The notes under the pieces were generated by a model. It had not been told where the DNA came from, ran no database searches, and saw only the letters and a program-made list of their open reading frames with translations. Below, piece after piece: positions 42,833-51,064 of a stretch of 64,000 bases of DNA (the stretch's first letter is position 1; each line of letters opens with the position of its first letter). The position numbers and the translations under genes were made by a program. The DNA comes from Meridianimarinicoccus marinus. Its GTDB lineage: Bacteria > Pseudomonadota > Alphaproteobacteria > Rhodobacterales > Rhodobacteraceae. Location of the stretch: assembly GCF_040689105.1 (NCBI RefSeq), contig NZ_JBFBVU010000008.1, positions 1 to 64,000 of the forward strand, written 5' to 3'.

Positions 42833-44347
42833 ATGGCCACGATTTCGGAACAGACCTTTTTTCTGGACCCAGATTTCGAAGGCACGCTTCAGCAGCAGCT
42901 TCAGCACATGGTCACCTCGGCGATCCTGTCAGGACGGCTGAAACCCGGCGACAAGCTGCCCTCGTCGCGCAAGCTGGCCGCGCATCTGGGCATCTCGCGG
43001 ATCACCGTGACGCTGGCCTATACCGAGCTTCTGGCCAATGACTATCTGACCTCGCGCGGGCGGTCGGGCTACTACGTGTCGCTGTCGGCGCCGCGCCCGC
43101 CGGCCTTCGACCTGACGCGCGGCGGCAGCGAGGACAGCGTGGACTGGTCCCGCGCCCTGGGCCAGAAGTTCTCCACCTACGCCCCCCTGCACCGCCCGCC
43201 GGATTGGCGCCGCTATCCCTATCCCTTCATCTACGGCCAGACCGACCCGACCCTGTTCGATCACCGCAACTGGCGGGTCTGCGCCATGCAGGCGCTCGGC
43301 CAGCGCGATTTCGAGGCCCTGACGGCGGATTACTATGAACGCGACGACCCCAAGCTGGTGGAGTACATCCTGCGCCACATCCTGCCGCGCCGGGGCATCA
43401 CCGCGCGCCCCGAGGAAGTGCTGGTCACGCTGGGCGCCCAGAACGCCCTGTGGATCACCGCCCAGATCCTGCTGACCCAGCGCCGTCTCGCCGCCTTCGA
43501 AAACCCCTGCTATCCCGGCCTGCGCGAGATCCTGAACCAGACCCGCTGCAAGACGCTGGCGGTGGATGTGGACACAGACGGGCTGGACCCGACCGCCCTG
43601 TCGGGCGAGGTCGACGCGGTCTTCACCACCCCCAGCCACCAGTGCCCGACCAATGCCACCCTGCCGCTGGAGCGTCGCAGGGCGCTGCTGGACCGGGCCG
43701 AGGCCGATAATTTCCTGGTGGTCGAGGACGACTATGAATTCGAGATGTCCTTCCTCGACACCCCCTCTCCGGCGCTGAAATCGCTGGATCGGCACGGGCG
43801 AGTGATCTACATCGGCTCATTCTCGAAATCGCTGTTTCCGGGGTTGCGGCTGGGCTATCTGGTGGGCTCGGAACCCTTCATCCGCGAGGCCCGCGCCCTG
43901 CGCGCGCTGGTGCTGCGCCACCCGCCGGGCCACCTGCAACGCACCGCCGCCTATTTCCTGTCGCTGGGCCATTACGACAGCCAGATCAAGCGCATGGGGC
44001 TGGCCTATGGCGAACGCCGCGCGGTGATGGATCAGGCGATCCGGGCGCATGGGCTGACCATGGCCGGGGATGCACAATTCGGCGGCTCCAGCTTCTGGAT
44101 GACCACGCCGCAGGGCGTCAGCAGCAGCGCGCTGGCCGACGCGCTTCTGGACCACGGCGTGCTGATCGAACCGGGGCGCGCTTTCTTTGCCCCCGACGCA
44201 CCGGACGACCGGCACTACCGGCTGGCCTATTCCTCGATCCCGGCCGATCGCATCGCCGAAGGCATCGCCCGGCTGGCGCAGGCCCTGACCCGCCTGCAGA
44301 CCGGCCCCGGCCGACCGCACCGTACCCCCGCCCCGATGTCTTTTTGA
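42833..44347 (+). CDS. tauR: MocR-family (GntR/aminotransferase fusion) taurine regulator
   Basis: A 504-residue fusion of an N-terminal GntR-type winged helix (residues ~10-82, PSSRKLAAHLGISRITVTLA) and a fold-type I aminotransferase domain that acts as the ligand sensor. The Schiff-base lysine is K332 in GSFSKSLFPGLRLGY. MocR proteins sense an amine-PLP adduct; TauR activates taurine genes in Rhodobacter. Its position between tpa and xsc supports that role. The ATG at 42833 follows GGGAAGC. 22 bp separate it from the DUF4202 gene, so those two are probably cotranscribed. Confidence 0.92.
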   Translation: MATISEQTFFLDPDFEGTLQQQLQHMVTSAILSGRLKPGDKLPSSRKLAAHLGISRITVTLAYTELLANDYLTSRGRSGYYVSLSAPRPPAFDLTRGGSEDSVDWSRALGQKFSTYAPLHRPPDWRRYPYPFIYGQTDPTLFDHRNWRVCAMQALGQRDFEALTADYYERDDPKLVEYILRHILPRRGITARPEEVLVTLGAQNALWITAQILLTQRRLAAFENPCYPGLREILNQTRCKTLAVDVDTDGLDPTALSGEVDAVFTTPSHQCPTNATLPLERRRALLDRAEADNFLVVEDDYEFEMSFLDTPSPALKSLDRHGRVIYIGSFSKSLFPGLRLGYLVGSEPFIREARALRALVLRHPPGHLQRTAAYFLSLGHYDSQIKRMGLAYGERRAVMDQAIRAHGLTMAGDAQFGGSSFWMTTPQGVSSSALADALLDHGVLIEPGRAFFAPDAPDDRHYRLAYSSIPADRIAEGIARLAQALTRLQTGPGRPHRTPAPMSF

Positions 44348-44369
44348 CCAACTCCCGGAGACCCCGCCC

Positions 44370-44930
44370 ATGAGCCGACTGACCGATGTGATCGCCGCCA
44401 TAGACGCCGCCAATGCCGAAGACCCGAACCAGACCGATGGCCGCCCCGAGGCGCTGGTGTACGGCGAGCGGATGAGCGCGGAACTGGACCGGCTGTTCCC
44501 CGACGCCTCAGAGGTGCTGCAACTGGCAGCGCGCGGCCAGCACATCGAACGCTGGACCCTGAAACGGGCGGATTACCCCGAAGGCCGCACCGGCTATCTG
44601 ACCTGGCGCCGCGATCTGGCCAAGCACCACGGCGCCCGAGTGGCCGGGATGATGCGAGAGGCGGGCTATTCCGATGAAGAAGCCGACACCGCCGCCAGCC
44701 TGCTGCGCAAGGAAGGGCTGAAGCGCGACCCGCAGGTGCAGGCGCTGGAAGACGTGATCTGCTTTGTGTTCCTGAAGTGGTATTTCGCGCCCTTCTCGGC
44801 CAAGCACCCGCAGAACAAGGTGCACAACATCGTGGTCAAAACCGCCCGCAAGATGTCGGACGATGGCCGCGCCCGCGTGCTGTCGGAATTCGACCTGCCC
44901 GAGACGCTGGCCTCGGCATTCCGGATCTGA
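44370..44930 (+). CDS. DUF4202 family protein
   Basis: A 186-residue soluble protein I assign to DUF4202. Conserved features are QHIERWTLKRADYP (residues ~57-70), GYLTWRRDLAKHHGARV (~74-90), and EDVICFVFLKWYF (~126-138). Histidines H58 and H86-H87 with R60, R79 and R80 could form a metal or anion site, reminiscent of HD-like helical proteins, but this is my inference. It is placed between tauR (22 bp) and the xsc promoter region. A role in sulfonate or sulfite metabolism is suggested only by this position. Confidence 0.8.
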   Translation: MSRLTDVIAAIDAANAEDPNQTDGRPEALVYGERMSAELDRLFPDASEVLQLAARGQHIERWTLKRADYPEGRTGYLTWRRDLAKHHGARVAGMMREAGYSDEEADTAASLLRKEGLKRDPQVQALEDVICFVFLKWYFAPFSAKHPQNKVHNIVVKTARKMSDDGRARVLSEFDLPETLASAFRI

Positions 44931-45011
44931 CCGGGGTGGCCCCGGTGCCGCGCCTGCATTGACCCCGCGACAGCCCTGCCCGCAGGGTGGCCTCCCCCAA
45001 GGCCCCACCAA

Positions 45012-45044
45012 CTGGACCTAGAGGACCGGTCCGGCTGGCCCTAA
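45012..45044 (+). promoter_or_regulatory. Paired TauR-type direct repeats upstream of xsc
   Basis: CTGGACCTAG (45012-45021) and CTGGCCCTAA (45035-45044) are direct repeats with a 23-bp period, 84 bp before the xsc start. They fit the CTGGACYTAA-type TauR motif with one or two mismatches each. Sequence and spacing match the pair in front of tpa, so xsc should have its own TauR-activated promoter rather than depending on tauR-DUF4202 read-through. Confidence 0.7.
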
Positions 45045-45128
45045 CCGCCGGGGGCGCTTGGGGCGTAGTTTGCCCCGACGCAATTCGCCGGGGCGCCGGA
45101 CGCGCACCCGTGACAGGAGATCACCCCC

Positions 45129-46901
45129 ATGAAGATGACCACCGAAGAAGCCTTTGTGAAAACCCTGCAACGGCATGGGATCGAACATGCTTTCGGGATC
45201 ATCGGCTCGGCGATGATGCCGATCTCGGACCTGTTTCCCAAGGCCGGGATCACCTTCTGGGACTGCGCTCATGAGGGCAGCGGCGGGATGATGGCCGACG
45301 GCTACACCCGCACCACCGGCAAGATGTCGATGATGATCGCCCAGAACGGCCCCGGCATCACCAATTTCGTGACCGCCGTGAAAACCGCCTATTGGAACCA
45401 CACGCCGCTGCTGCTGGTCACTCCGCAGGCGGCCAACAAGACCATCGGCCAGGGCGGTTTTCAGGAAGTCGAACAGATGAAGCTGTTCGAGGACATGGTC
45501 GTCTATCAGGAAGAGGTCCGCGACCCGTCCCGCGTGGCCGAGGTTCTGACCCGCGTCATCGCCAAAGCCAAACGCGCCTCGGGGCCCGCACAACTGAACA
45601 TCCCGCGGGACATGTGGACCCAGGTCATTGACATCACCATCCCCGACCCCATCGAGTTCGAACGCAGCCCCGGCGGCGAAAACTCGGTGGCCAAGGCCGC
45701 CCGCCTGCTGTCCGAAGCCCGCAACCCGGTGATCCTGAACGGCGCCGGCGTGGTGCTGGCACAGGGCGGTATCGCCGCCAGCCAGGCGCTGGCCGAACGG
45801 CTCGATGCGCCGGTCTGTGTCGGCTACCAGCACAACGATGCCTTTCCGGGCAGCCATCCGCTGTTTGCCGGACCGCTGGGCTACAATGGCTCGAAAGCCG
45901 CGATGGAGCTGATCCGCACCGCCGATGTGGTGCTGGCCCTGGGCACCCGGCTGAACCCGTTCTCGACCCTGCCGGGCTATGGCATCGACTACTGGCCCGC
46001 CGAGGCGAAGATCATCCAGGTCGACATCAACCCCGACCGCATCGGCCTGACCAAGACCGTCAGCGTCGGCATCGTCGGCGATGCCGCCAAGGTGGCGACC
46101 GGCATCCTGAACCGGCTGTCCGACACCGCCGGGGACACCGACCGGGCTGACCGCAAGGCCCGCATCGCGCAGACCAAATCGGCCTGGGCGCAGCAGCTCA
46201 GCGCCATGGATCACGAAGACGACGATCCCGGCACCGACTGGAACGCCCGCGCCCGCGCCGACAAGCCCGACTGGCTCAGCCCGCGCCGGGCCTGGCGCGC
46301 GATCCAGTCGGCCCTGCCCCGCGATGCGATCATCAGCTCGGACATTGGCAACAATTGCGCCATCGGCAACGCCTACCCGTCGTTCGAAGCGGGCCGCAAA
46401 TATCTGGCGCCGGGCCTGTTCGGCCCCTGCGGCTACGGCCTGCCCGCGATCATCGGCGCCAAGATCGGCAACCCCGACACCCCGGTGGTGGGCTTCGCCG
46501 GGGATGGTGCCTTCGGCATCTCGGTGAACGAGCTGACCGCCATCGGCCGCTCCGAATGGCCCGCCATCACCCAGATCGTCTTCCGCAACTACCAGTGGGG
46601 CGCCGAAAAGCGGAATTCCACCCTATGGTTCCATGACAACTTCGTCGGCACCGAGTTGGATGAAAGCGTGAGTTATGCAGGCATCGCGCAGGCCTGCGGC
46701 CTGAAAGGCGTCGTCGCCCGCACCATGGAGGAGCTGACCGCCGCGCTGGATCAGGCGATCAAGGACCAGGCCGCCGGCACTACCACGCTGATCGAGGCCA
46801 TGATCAACCAGGAGCTCGGCGAACCCTTCCGCCGCGACGCCATGAAGACCCCGGTGGAAGTGGCGGGCATCGACCCCGCCGACATGGTGCCGCAAGCCTG
46901 A
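45129..46901 (+). CDS. xsc: Sulfoacetaldehyde acetyltransferase
   Basis: A 590-residue thiamine-diphosphate enzyme that converts sulfoacetaldehyde plus phosphate to acetyl phosphate and sulfite. Visible parts are the ThDP glutamate E49 in DCAHEGSGG, GIIGSAMMPISDLFP near the N-terminus, and the ThDP/Mg site GFAGDGAFG (D459) with IVFRNYQWGAEKRN following. The sequence is of the Xsc type rather than acetolactate synthase (AEKRNS, FVGTEL). The SD AGGAGA lies at good spacing. It is followed by a terminator-like hairpin. A phosphate acetyltransferase gene, often next to xsc, is absent here. Confidence 0.95.
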   Translation: MKMTTEEAFVKTLQRHGIEHAFGIIGSAMMPISDLFPKAGITFWDCAHEGSGGMMADGYTRTTGKMSMMIAQNGPGITNFVTAVKTAYWNHTPLLLVTPQAANKTIGQGGFQEVEQMKLFEDMVVYQEEVRDPSRVAEVLTRVIAKAKRASGPAQLNIPRDMWTQVIDITIPDPIEFERSPGGENSVAKAARLLSEARNPVILNGAGVVLAQGGIAASQALAERLDAPVCVGYQHNDAFPGSHPLFAGPLGYNGSKAAMELIRTADVVLALGTRLNPFSTLPGYGIDYWPAEAKIIQVDINPDRIGLTKTVSVGIVGDAAKVATGILNRLSDTAGDTDRADRKARIAQTKSAWAQQLSAMDHEDDDPGTDWNARARADKPDWLSPRRAWRAIQSALPRDAIISSDIGNNCAIGNAYPSFEAGRKYLAPGLFGPCGYGLPAIIGAKIGNPDTPVVGFAGDGAFGISVNELTAIGRSEWPAITQIVFRNYQWGAEKRNSTLWFHDNFVGTELDESVSYAGIAQACGLKGVVARTMEELTAALDQAIKDQAAGTTTLIEAMINQELGEPFRRDAMKTPVEVAGIDPADMVPQA

Positions 46902-46919
46902 TTTTCCGTCAACCTGCCC

Positions 46920-46945
46920 AATCCCGGACCCGTTTCCGGGATTTT
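46920..46945 (+). terminator. Terminator after xsc
   Basis: AATCCCGGA (46920-46928) and TCCGGGATT (46935-46943) pair over 9 bp with a 6-nt loop, and TTTT is reached at 46942-46945. It begins 18 bp after the xsc stop. It separates xsc from soeA, which therefore probably has its own promoter. Confidence 0.65.
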
Positions 46946-46969
46946 GGCGCAGGGGCGGGAAAATCCTCT

Positions 46970-47002
46970 CGCCAGTGCAGAAAAATCCGGTCTACACTGG
47001 CG
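46970..47002. promoter_or_regulatory. Inverted repeat upstream of soeA
   Basis: CGCCAGTG (46970-46977) and CACTGGCG (46995-47002) are perfect 8-bp inverted arms with a 17-bp spacer, ending 32 bp before the GTG start of soeA. The position suits an operator or activator site. It differs from the TauR direct repeats, so soe may be controlled separately. Confidence 0.45.
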
Positions 47003-47034
47003 TCAGAACCACCCCAGCCCAGGAGACATCCCAG

Positions 47035-49803
47035 GTGACCATCCCGAAGGTCGATCTCGACACCTCGCCGCATGTGTCGGATGAAATCCGCAAGACGACC
47101 TGCTACATGTGCGCCTGCCGCTGCGGGATCAACGTTCACCTGAAGGACGGCAAGGTCTCTTATATCGAGGGCAACCGCGACCACCCGGTGAACAAGGGCG
47201 TGCTCTGTGCCAAGGGGTCGGCCGGGATCATGCAGCACACCGCGCCCTCGCGCCTGCGCACGCCGCTGTTGCGCACCGGGCCGCGCGGCTCGGGCCAGTA
47301 CCGCGAGATCTCCTGGGACGAGGCGCTGTCCACCGCCGTCGGCTGGCTGAACGACCTGCGCGAGACCGCGCCGCAAAAGCTGGCCTTCTTCACCGGGCGC
47401 GACCAGTCGCAATCCTTCACCAGCTTCTGGGCGCAGAACTTCGGCACCCCGAATTACGCCGCCCACGGCGGTTTCTGCTCGGTGAACATGGCCGCCGCCG
47501 GTATCTACACCATGGGCGGGGCGTTCTGGGAATTCGGCCAGCCCGACTGGGACCGCACCAAGCTGTTCTTCCTGTTCGGCGTGGCCGAGGATCACGACAG
47601 CAACCCGATCAAGATCGGCATCGGCAAGGTCAAGGGCCGTGGCGGGCGCGTGGTGGGCGTCAACCCGGTGCGGACCGGTTACAATGCGGTGGCCGACGAT
47701 TGGGTCGGCATCACGCCGGGAACCGACGGGCTGTTCATCATGGCGCTGATCCATTGCCTGTTCGAAGCGGGCAAGATCGACCTTGATTATCTTGCGCGCT
47801 TCACCAATGCCCCCTGCCTTGTGGGCGACGACGGGCTGCTGCTGCGCAACGCCGAGGACAAGCTGGTGGTCGTTGACCGCACCACGGGACGGCTCGCCCC
47901 CTTCGACCAGAAGGGCGTGCGCCCCGATCTGGCCGCCAGCCACGATGGCGCGCGCACCGTGTTTCAGCACATGGCCGACCGCTACCTGTCGAAGGACTAC
48001 GCGCCCGAGGCGGTGGCCGACACCACCGGCATCCCCGCCCCGCGCATCCGCCAACTGGCCGCCGAGATCGCCCATGCGGCCTTTGATCAGGCCTTCACGC
48101 TGGATCACGCATGGACCGATTTCCGGGGCGAGACCCATACCACGATGGTGGGCCGCCCGGTCAGCTTCCACGCCATGCGCGGGATCTCGGCCCATGCCAA
48201 CGGCTTCCAGACCTGCCGGGCACTGCACATCCTGCAAATCATTCTGGGCACGGTCGAGGTGCCCGGCGGCTTCCGCTTCAAGCCGCCCTATCCCAAGCCG
48301 GTTTCGGCCCATCCCACGCCGCATGGCCATGACCGTCCCGGCCGCCCGCTGGACGGCCCGCATTTGGGCTTTCCGCGCGGCCCCGAAGACCTGCTGCTGG
48401 AGGATGACGGTTCCGCCAGCCGCATCGACAAGGCGTTCACCTGGGAAAACCCGCTATCGGCGCACGGGCTGATGCACATGGTGATTTCGAACGCGGTGGC
48501 GCAGGATCCCTACCCGATCGACACGCTGTTTCTCTATATGGCCAACATGTCGTGGAACTCCTCCATGAACACCAAGAGTGTGATGGAGATGCTGACGCGG
48601 CGCACCGACAACGGCGATTACGTCATTCCGCGCATCATCTATTCCGATGCCTACAGCTCGGAAATGGTCGCCTATGCCGACCTGATCCTGCCCGACACCA
48701 CCTATCTGGAACGGCACGACTGCATCTCGCTGCTCGACCGCCCGATCTGCGAGGCCGAGGCCGCCGCCGATGCCATCCGCTGGCCGGTGGTCGAACCCGA
48801 CCGCGAGGTGCGCGGCTTCCAGACCGTGCTGATCCAGCTGGCCAACCGTCTGGGCATGCCCGGCTTCACCGATGCCGAAGGCATGCCGATCTACAAGGAT
48901 TACGCCGACTATATCGCCAACCATGAACGACGGCCCGGCATCGGCCCGCTGATGGGCCATCGCGGCGAAAACGCCGACCGGACCGGGCGCGGCGCGCCCA
49001 ACCCCGACCAGATCGACCGCTATATCGAACAGGGCGGCTTTCATATCCACCACATCCCCGACGCGGCTCAATTCTACAAACCGTGGAACATGGCCTATCA
49101 GGACTGGGCGGTGGATCTGGGGCTGTTCGATGCGCCACAACCCTATCTGTTCGAACTCTGGTCCGAACCCCTGCGCCGCTTTCAGCGCGCCGCCGAGGGC
49201 CATGGCGACCGCCAGCCGCCCGAACATCTGCGCGAGCGGGTGCGCCGCAGCATGGACCCGCTGCCCTATTGGGAGGAGCCCCAGGGCACCGACGACAGCT
49301 ATCCGATCCGCGCCCTGACCCAGCGGCCCATGGCCATGTATCACAGCTGGGGCAGCCAGAACGCGTGGCTGCGACAGTTGCACGGGGTCAACCCGCTCTA
49401 TGTGCCGCGCAAACTGTGGGACGAACACGGCTTTGCCGAGGGCGACTGGGCGCGGGTGACCTCTCCGCATGGCGAGATCACCGTGCCGGTGGCCCTGCAA
49501 GAGGCGCTGAATGCCAACACCGTCTGGACGTGGAACGCCATCGGCAAACGCAAGGGCACCTGGGCGCTGGACGATGATGCGCCCGAGTCCACAAAGGGCT
49601 TCCTGCTGAACCACCTGATCCACGAACTGCTGCCGCCCAAGGGCGACGGGCTGCGATGGGCCAACTCTGACCCGATCACCGGGCAGGCCGCCTGGTTCGA
49701 CCTGCGGGTGCGGATCGAAAAGGCCGACCCACCGCCTGAATCCCAACCCGCTTTTACGCCCCTGCCCAGCCCGGTGGGCAAGGGCCCAAGGAGCCGCCCA
49801 TGA
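47035..49803 (+). CDS. soeA: Sulfite dehydrogenase molybdopterin subunit (SoeA-like)
   Basis: A 922-residue molybdopterin oxidoreductase of the DMSO-reductase superfamily. The N-terminal 4Fe-4S site is C23, C26, C30 and C58 (TTCYMCACRCG ... GVLCAKGS). AHGGFCSVNMAAAG places C148 where a molybdenum ligand could lie, and the C-terminal molydopterin-binding domain covers ~790-915. It has no Tat signal, so it stays in the cytoplasm, which separates SoeA from exported PsrA/DmsA relatives. GTG at 47035 is chosen because AGGAGA (47021-47026) precedes it at 8 nt; an earlier GTG at 46975 would lie within the inverted repeat. Placement after xsc and the presence of 4Fe-4S and NrfD-type partners support sulfite oxidation to sulfate. 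Other substrates remain possible. Confidence 0.85.
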   Translation: MTIPKVDLDTSPHVSDEIRKTTCYMCACRCGINVHLKDGKVSYIEGNRDHPVNKGVLCAKGSAGIMQHTAPSRLRTPLLRTGPRGSGQYREISWDEALSTAVGWLNDLRETAPQKLAFFTGRDQSQSFTSFWAQNFGTPNYAAHGGFCSVNMAAAGIYTMGGAFWEFGQPDWDRTKLFFLFGVAEDHDSNPIKIGIGKVKGRGGRVVGVNPVRTGYNAVADDWVGITPGTDGLFIMALIHCLFEAGKIDLDYLARFTNAPCLVGDDGLLLRNAEDKLVVVDRTTGRLAPFDQKGVRPDLAASHDGARTVFQHMADRYLSKDYAPEAVADTTGIPAPRIRQLAAEIAHAAFDQAFTLDHAWTDFRGETHTTMVGRPVSFHAMRGISAHANGFQTCRALHILQIILGTVEVPGGFRFKPPYPKPVSAHPTPHGHDRPGRPLDGPHLGFPRGPEDLLLEDDGSASRIDKAFTWENPLSAHGLMHMVISNAVAQDPYPIDTLFLYMANMSWNSSMNTKSVMEMLTRRTDNGDYVIPRIIYSDAYSSEMVAYADLILPDTTYLERHDCISLLDRPICEAEAAADAIRWPVVEPDREVRGFQTVLIQLANRLGMPGFTDAEGMPIYKDYADYIANHERRPGIGPLMGHRGENADRTGRGAPNPDQIDRYIEQGGFHIHHIPDAAQFYKPWNMAYQDWAVDLGLFDAPQPYLFELWSEPLRRFQRAAEGHGDRQPPEHLRERVRRSMDPLPYWEEPQGTDDSYPIRALTQRPMAMYHSWGSQNAWLRQLHGVNPLYVPRKLWDEHGFAEGDWARVTSPHGEITVPVALQEALNANTVWTWNAIGKRKGTWALDDDAPESTKGFLLNHLIHELLPPKGDGLRWANSDPITGQAAWFDLRVRIEKADPPPESQPAFTPLPSPVGKGPRSRP

Positions 49804-50309
49804 TCCGCGCCGCCCGCCCCTCCGATCTGCCACAACTGGCCGAATTGTACCGTCGCGGCGCCATGGCCAATGCCGGCGACGTGGAAAAGCTGCAAGCCCA
49901 CCCCGAGCTTCTGGAACTGGACGTGGATCTGCTGGACGTGATCCACGTGTGCGAAGATCCCGCCGGGGCCATCATCGGCTTCGCCGCGCTGACCCCCTCG
50001 CGCCCCGAGGCCGAATTGCTGGCGCTGTTCGTCGATCCGTTCCACACCCGCAAGGGCATCGGCCGGGCGCTGCTGCACGCCGCCCTTGGCGAGGCGGTAT
50101 CGGCGGGCTGCACCTCTTGCCGGTTGGTGGTAAACTCGGCGGCCTATGGGTTCTACACACGGCTCGGATTTGAAGAGATTGCGCAGGTCGAGACCCCGCT
50201 GGGACCGGCCCCGATGATGCGCCGCGTGCTGACCGAAGCCGCACCGGGCCAGACTCCAGCCATACCTTTTCCAGACGCTTTCCAGACCCCGGAATCCGAG
50301 GACTCATGA
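49800..50309 (+). CDS. GNAT family N-acetyltransferase inside the soe operon
   Basis: A 169-residue GNAT protein. The acetyl-CoA pyrophosphate loop is RKGIGRA (84-90) after the LLALFVDPFHT strand. AYGFYTRLGFEEI is the C-terminal family block. Its start overlaps the soeA stop by 4 bp (ATGA) and its stop overlaps the soeB start by 4 bp, so translation is coupled on both sides. The C-terminal ~25 residues (rich in Pro, Glu, Thr) extend beyond the fold. Its substrate is unknown. It could modify a Soe subunit or act independently on an amine. Confidence 0.85.
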   Translation: MIRAARPSDLPQLAELYRRGAMANAGDVEKLQAHPELLELDVDLLDVIHVCEDPAGAIIGFAALTPSRPEAELLALFVDPFHTRKGIGRALLHAALGEAVSAGCTSCRLVVNSAAYGFYTRLGFEEIAQVETPLGPAPMMRRVLTEAAPGQTPAIPFPDAFQTPESEDS

Positions 50310-51064
50310 CCCAGCTACCCGCTTCGACCGACCGCAAGATGGGGCTGGTGATCGACCTTGATACCTGTGTCGGCTGTCACGCCTGCGTCATCGCCTGCAA
50401 GGGCTGGAACGATCAGGGCTATGGCGCGCCGCTGTCCGATCAGGACCCCTATGGCGCGGCCCCGCAAGGCACCTTCCTGAACCGCGTCCACACCTATGAG
50501 GTCACGCCCGAATGCGGCGGCACGGCCCAGACCGTGCATTTCCCCAAGTCCTGCCTGCATTGCGAAGACGCCCCCTGCGTCACCGTCTGCCCCACCGGCG
50601 CCAGCTACAAGCGCACCGAGGATGGCATCGTTTTGGTCAATGAATCCAGCTGCATAGGCTGTGGCCTCTGCGCCTGGGCCTGCCCCTACGGCGCCCGCGA
50701 GATGGACAAGGCCGAAGGCGTGATGAAGAAATGCACCCTGTGCGTGGACCGCATCTACAACGACAACCTGCCCGAGGAAGACCGGGTGCCCGCCTGCGTG
50801 CGCACCTGCCCCGCCGGGGCCCGCCACTTCGGCGATCTGGGCGATCCCGAAAGCGCCGTCAGCCAGTTGGTGGCCGAGCGCGGCGGCATGGACCTGATGC
50901 CCGAACTGGGCACCAAACCGGTCAACAAATACCTGCCGCCCCGGCCCAAGGACGACCAGATCGACATTCTGGCCCCCCTGCTGGAACCCGTCGCCGAGAC
51001 CCCGCAGGGCTTCCTCGGCTGGCTCGACCGCGCCCTCGACCGTCTGCCCGGAGGATCGGCCTGA
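50306..51064 (+). CDS. soeB: Sulfite dehydrogenase iron-sulfur subunit (SoeB-like)
   Basis: A 252-residue ferredoxin-like electron-transfer subunit with four cysteine clusters for 4Fe-4S centres: C21/24/27/31, C83/86/91/95, C116/119/122/126 and C143/146/164/168. It passes electrons from SoeA to the membrane subunit. No signal peptide is present, consistent with a cytoplasmic complex. The start overlaps the GNAT gene by 4 bp and the stop shares one base with soeC. Confidence 0.88.
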   Translation: MTQLPASTDRKMGLVIDLDTCVGCHACVIACKGWNDQGYGAPLSDQDPYGAAPQGTFLNRVHTYEVTPECGGTAQTVHFPKSCLHCEDAPCVTVCPTGASYKRTEDGIVLVNESSCIGCGLCAWACPYGAREMDKAEGVMKKCTLCVDRIYNDNLPEEDRVPACVRTCPAGARHFGDLGDPESAVSQLVAERGGMDLMPELGTKPVNKYLPPRPKDDQIDILAPLLEPVAETPQGFLGWLDRALDRLPGGSA

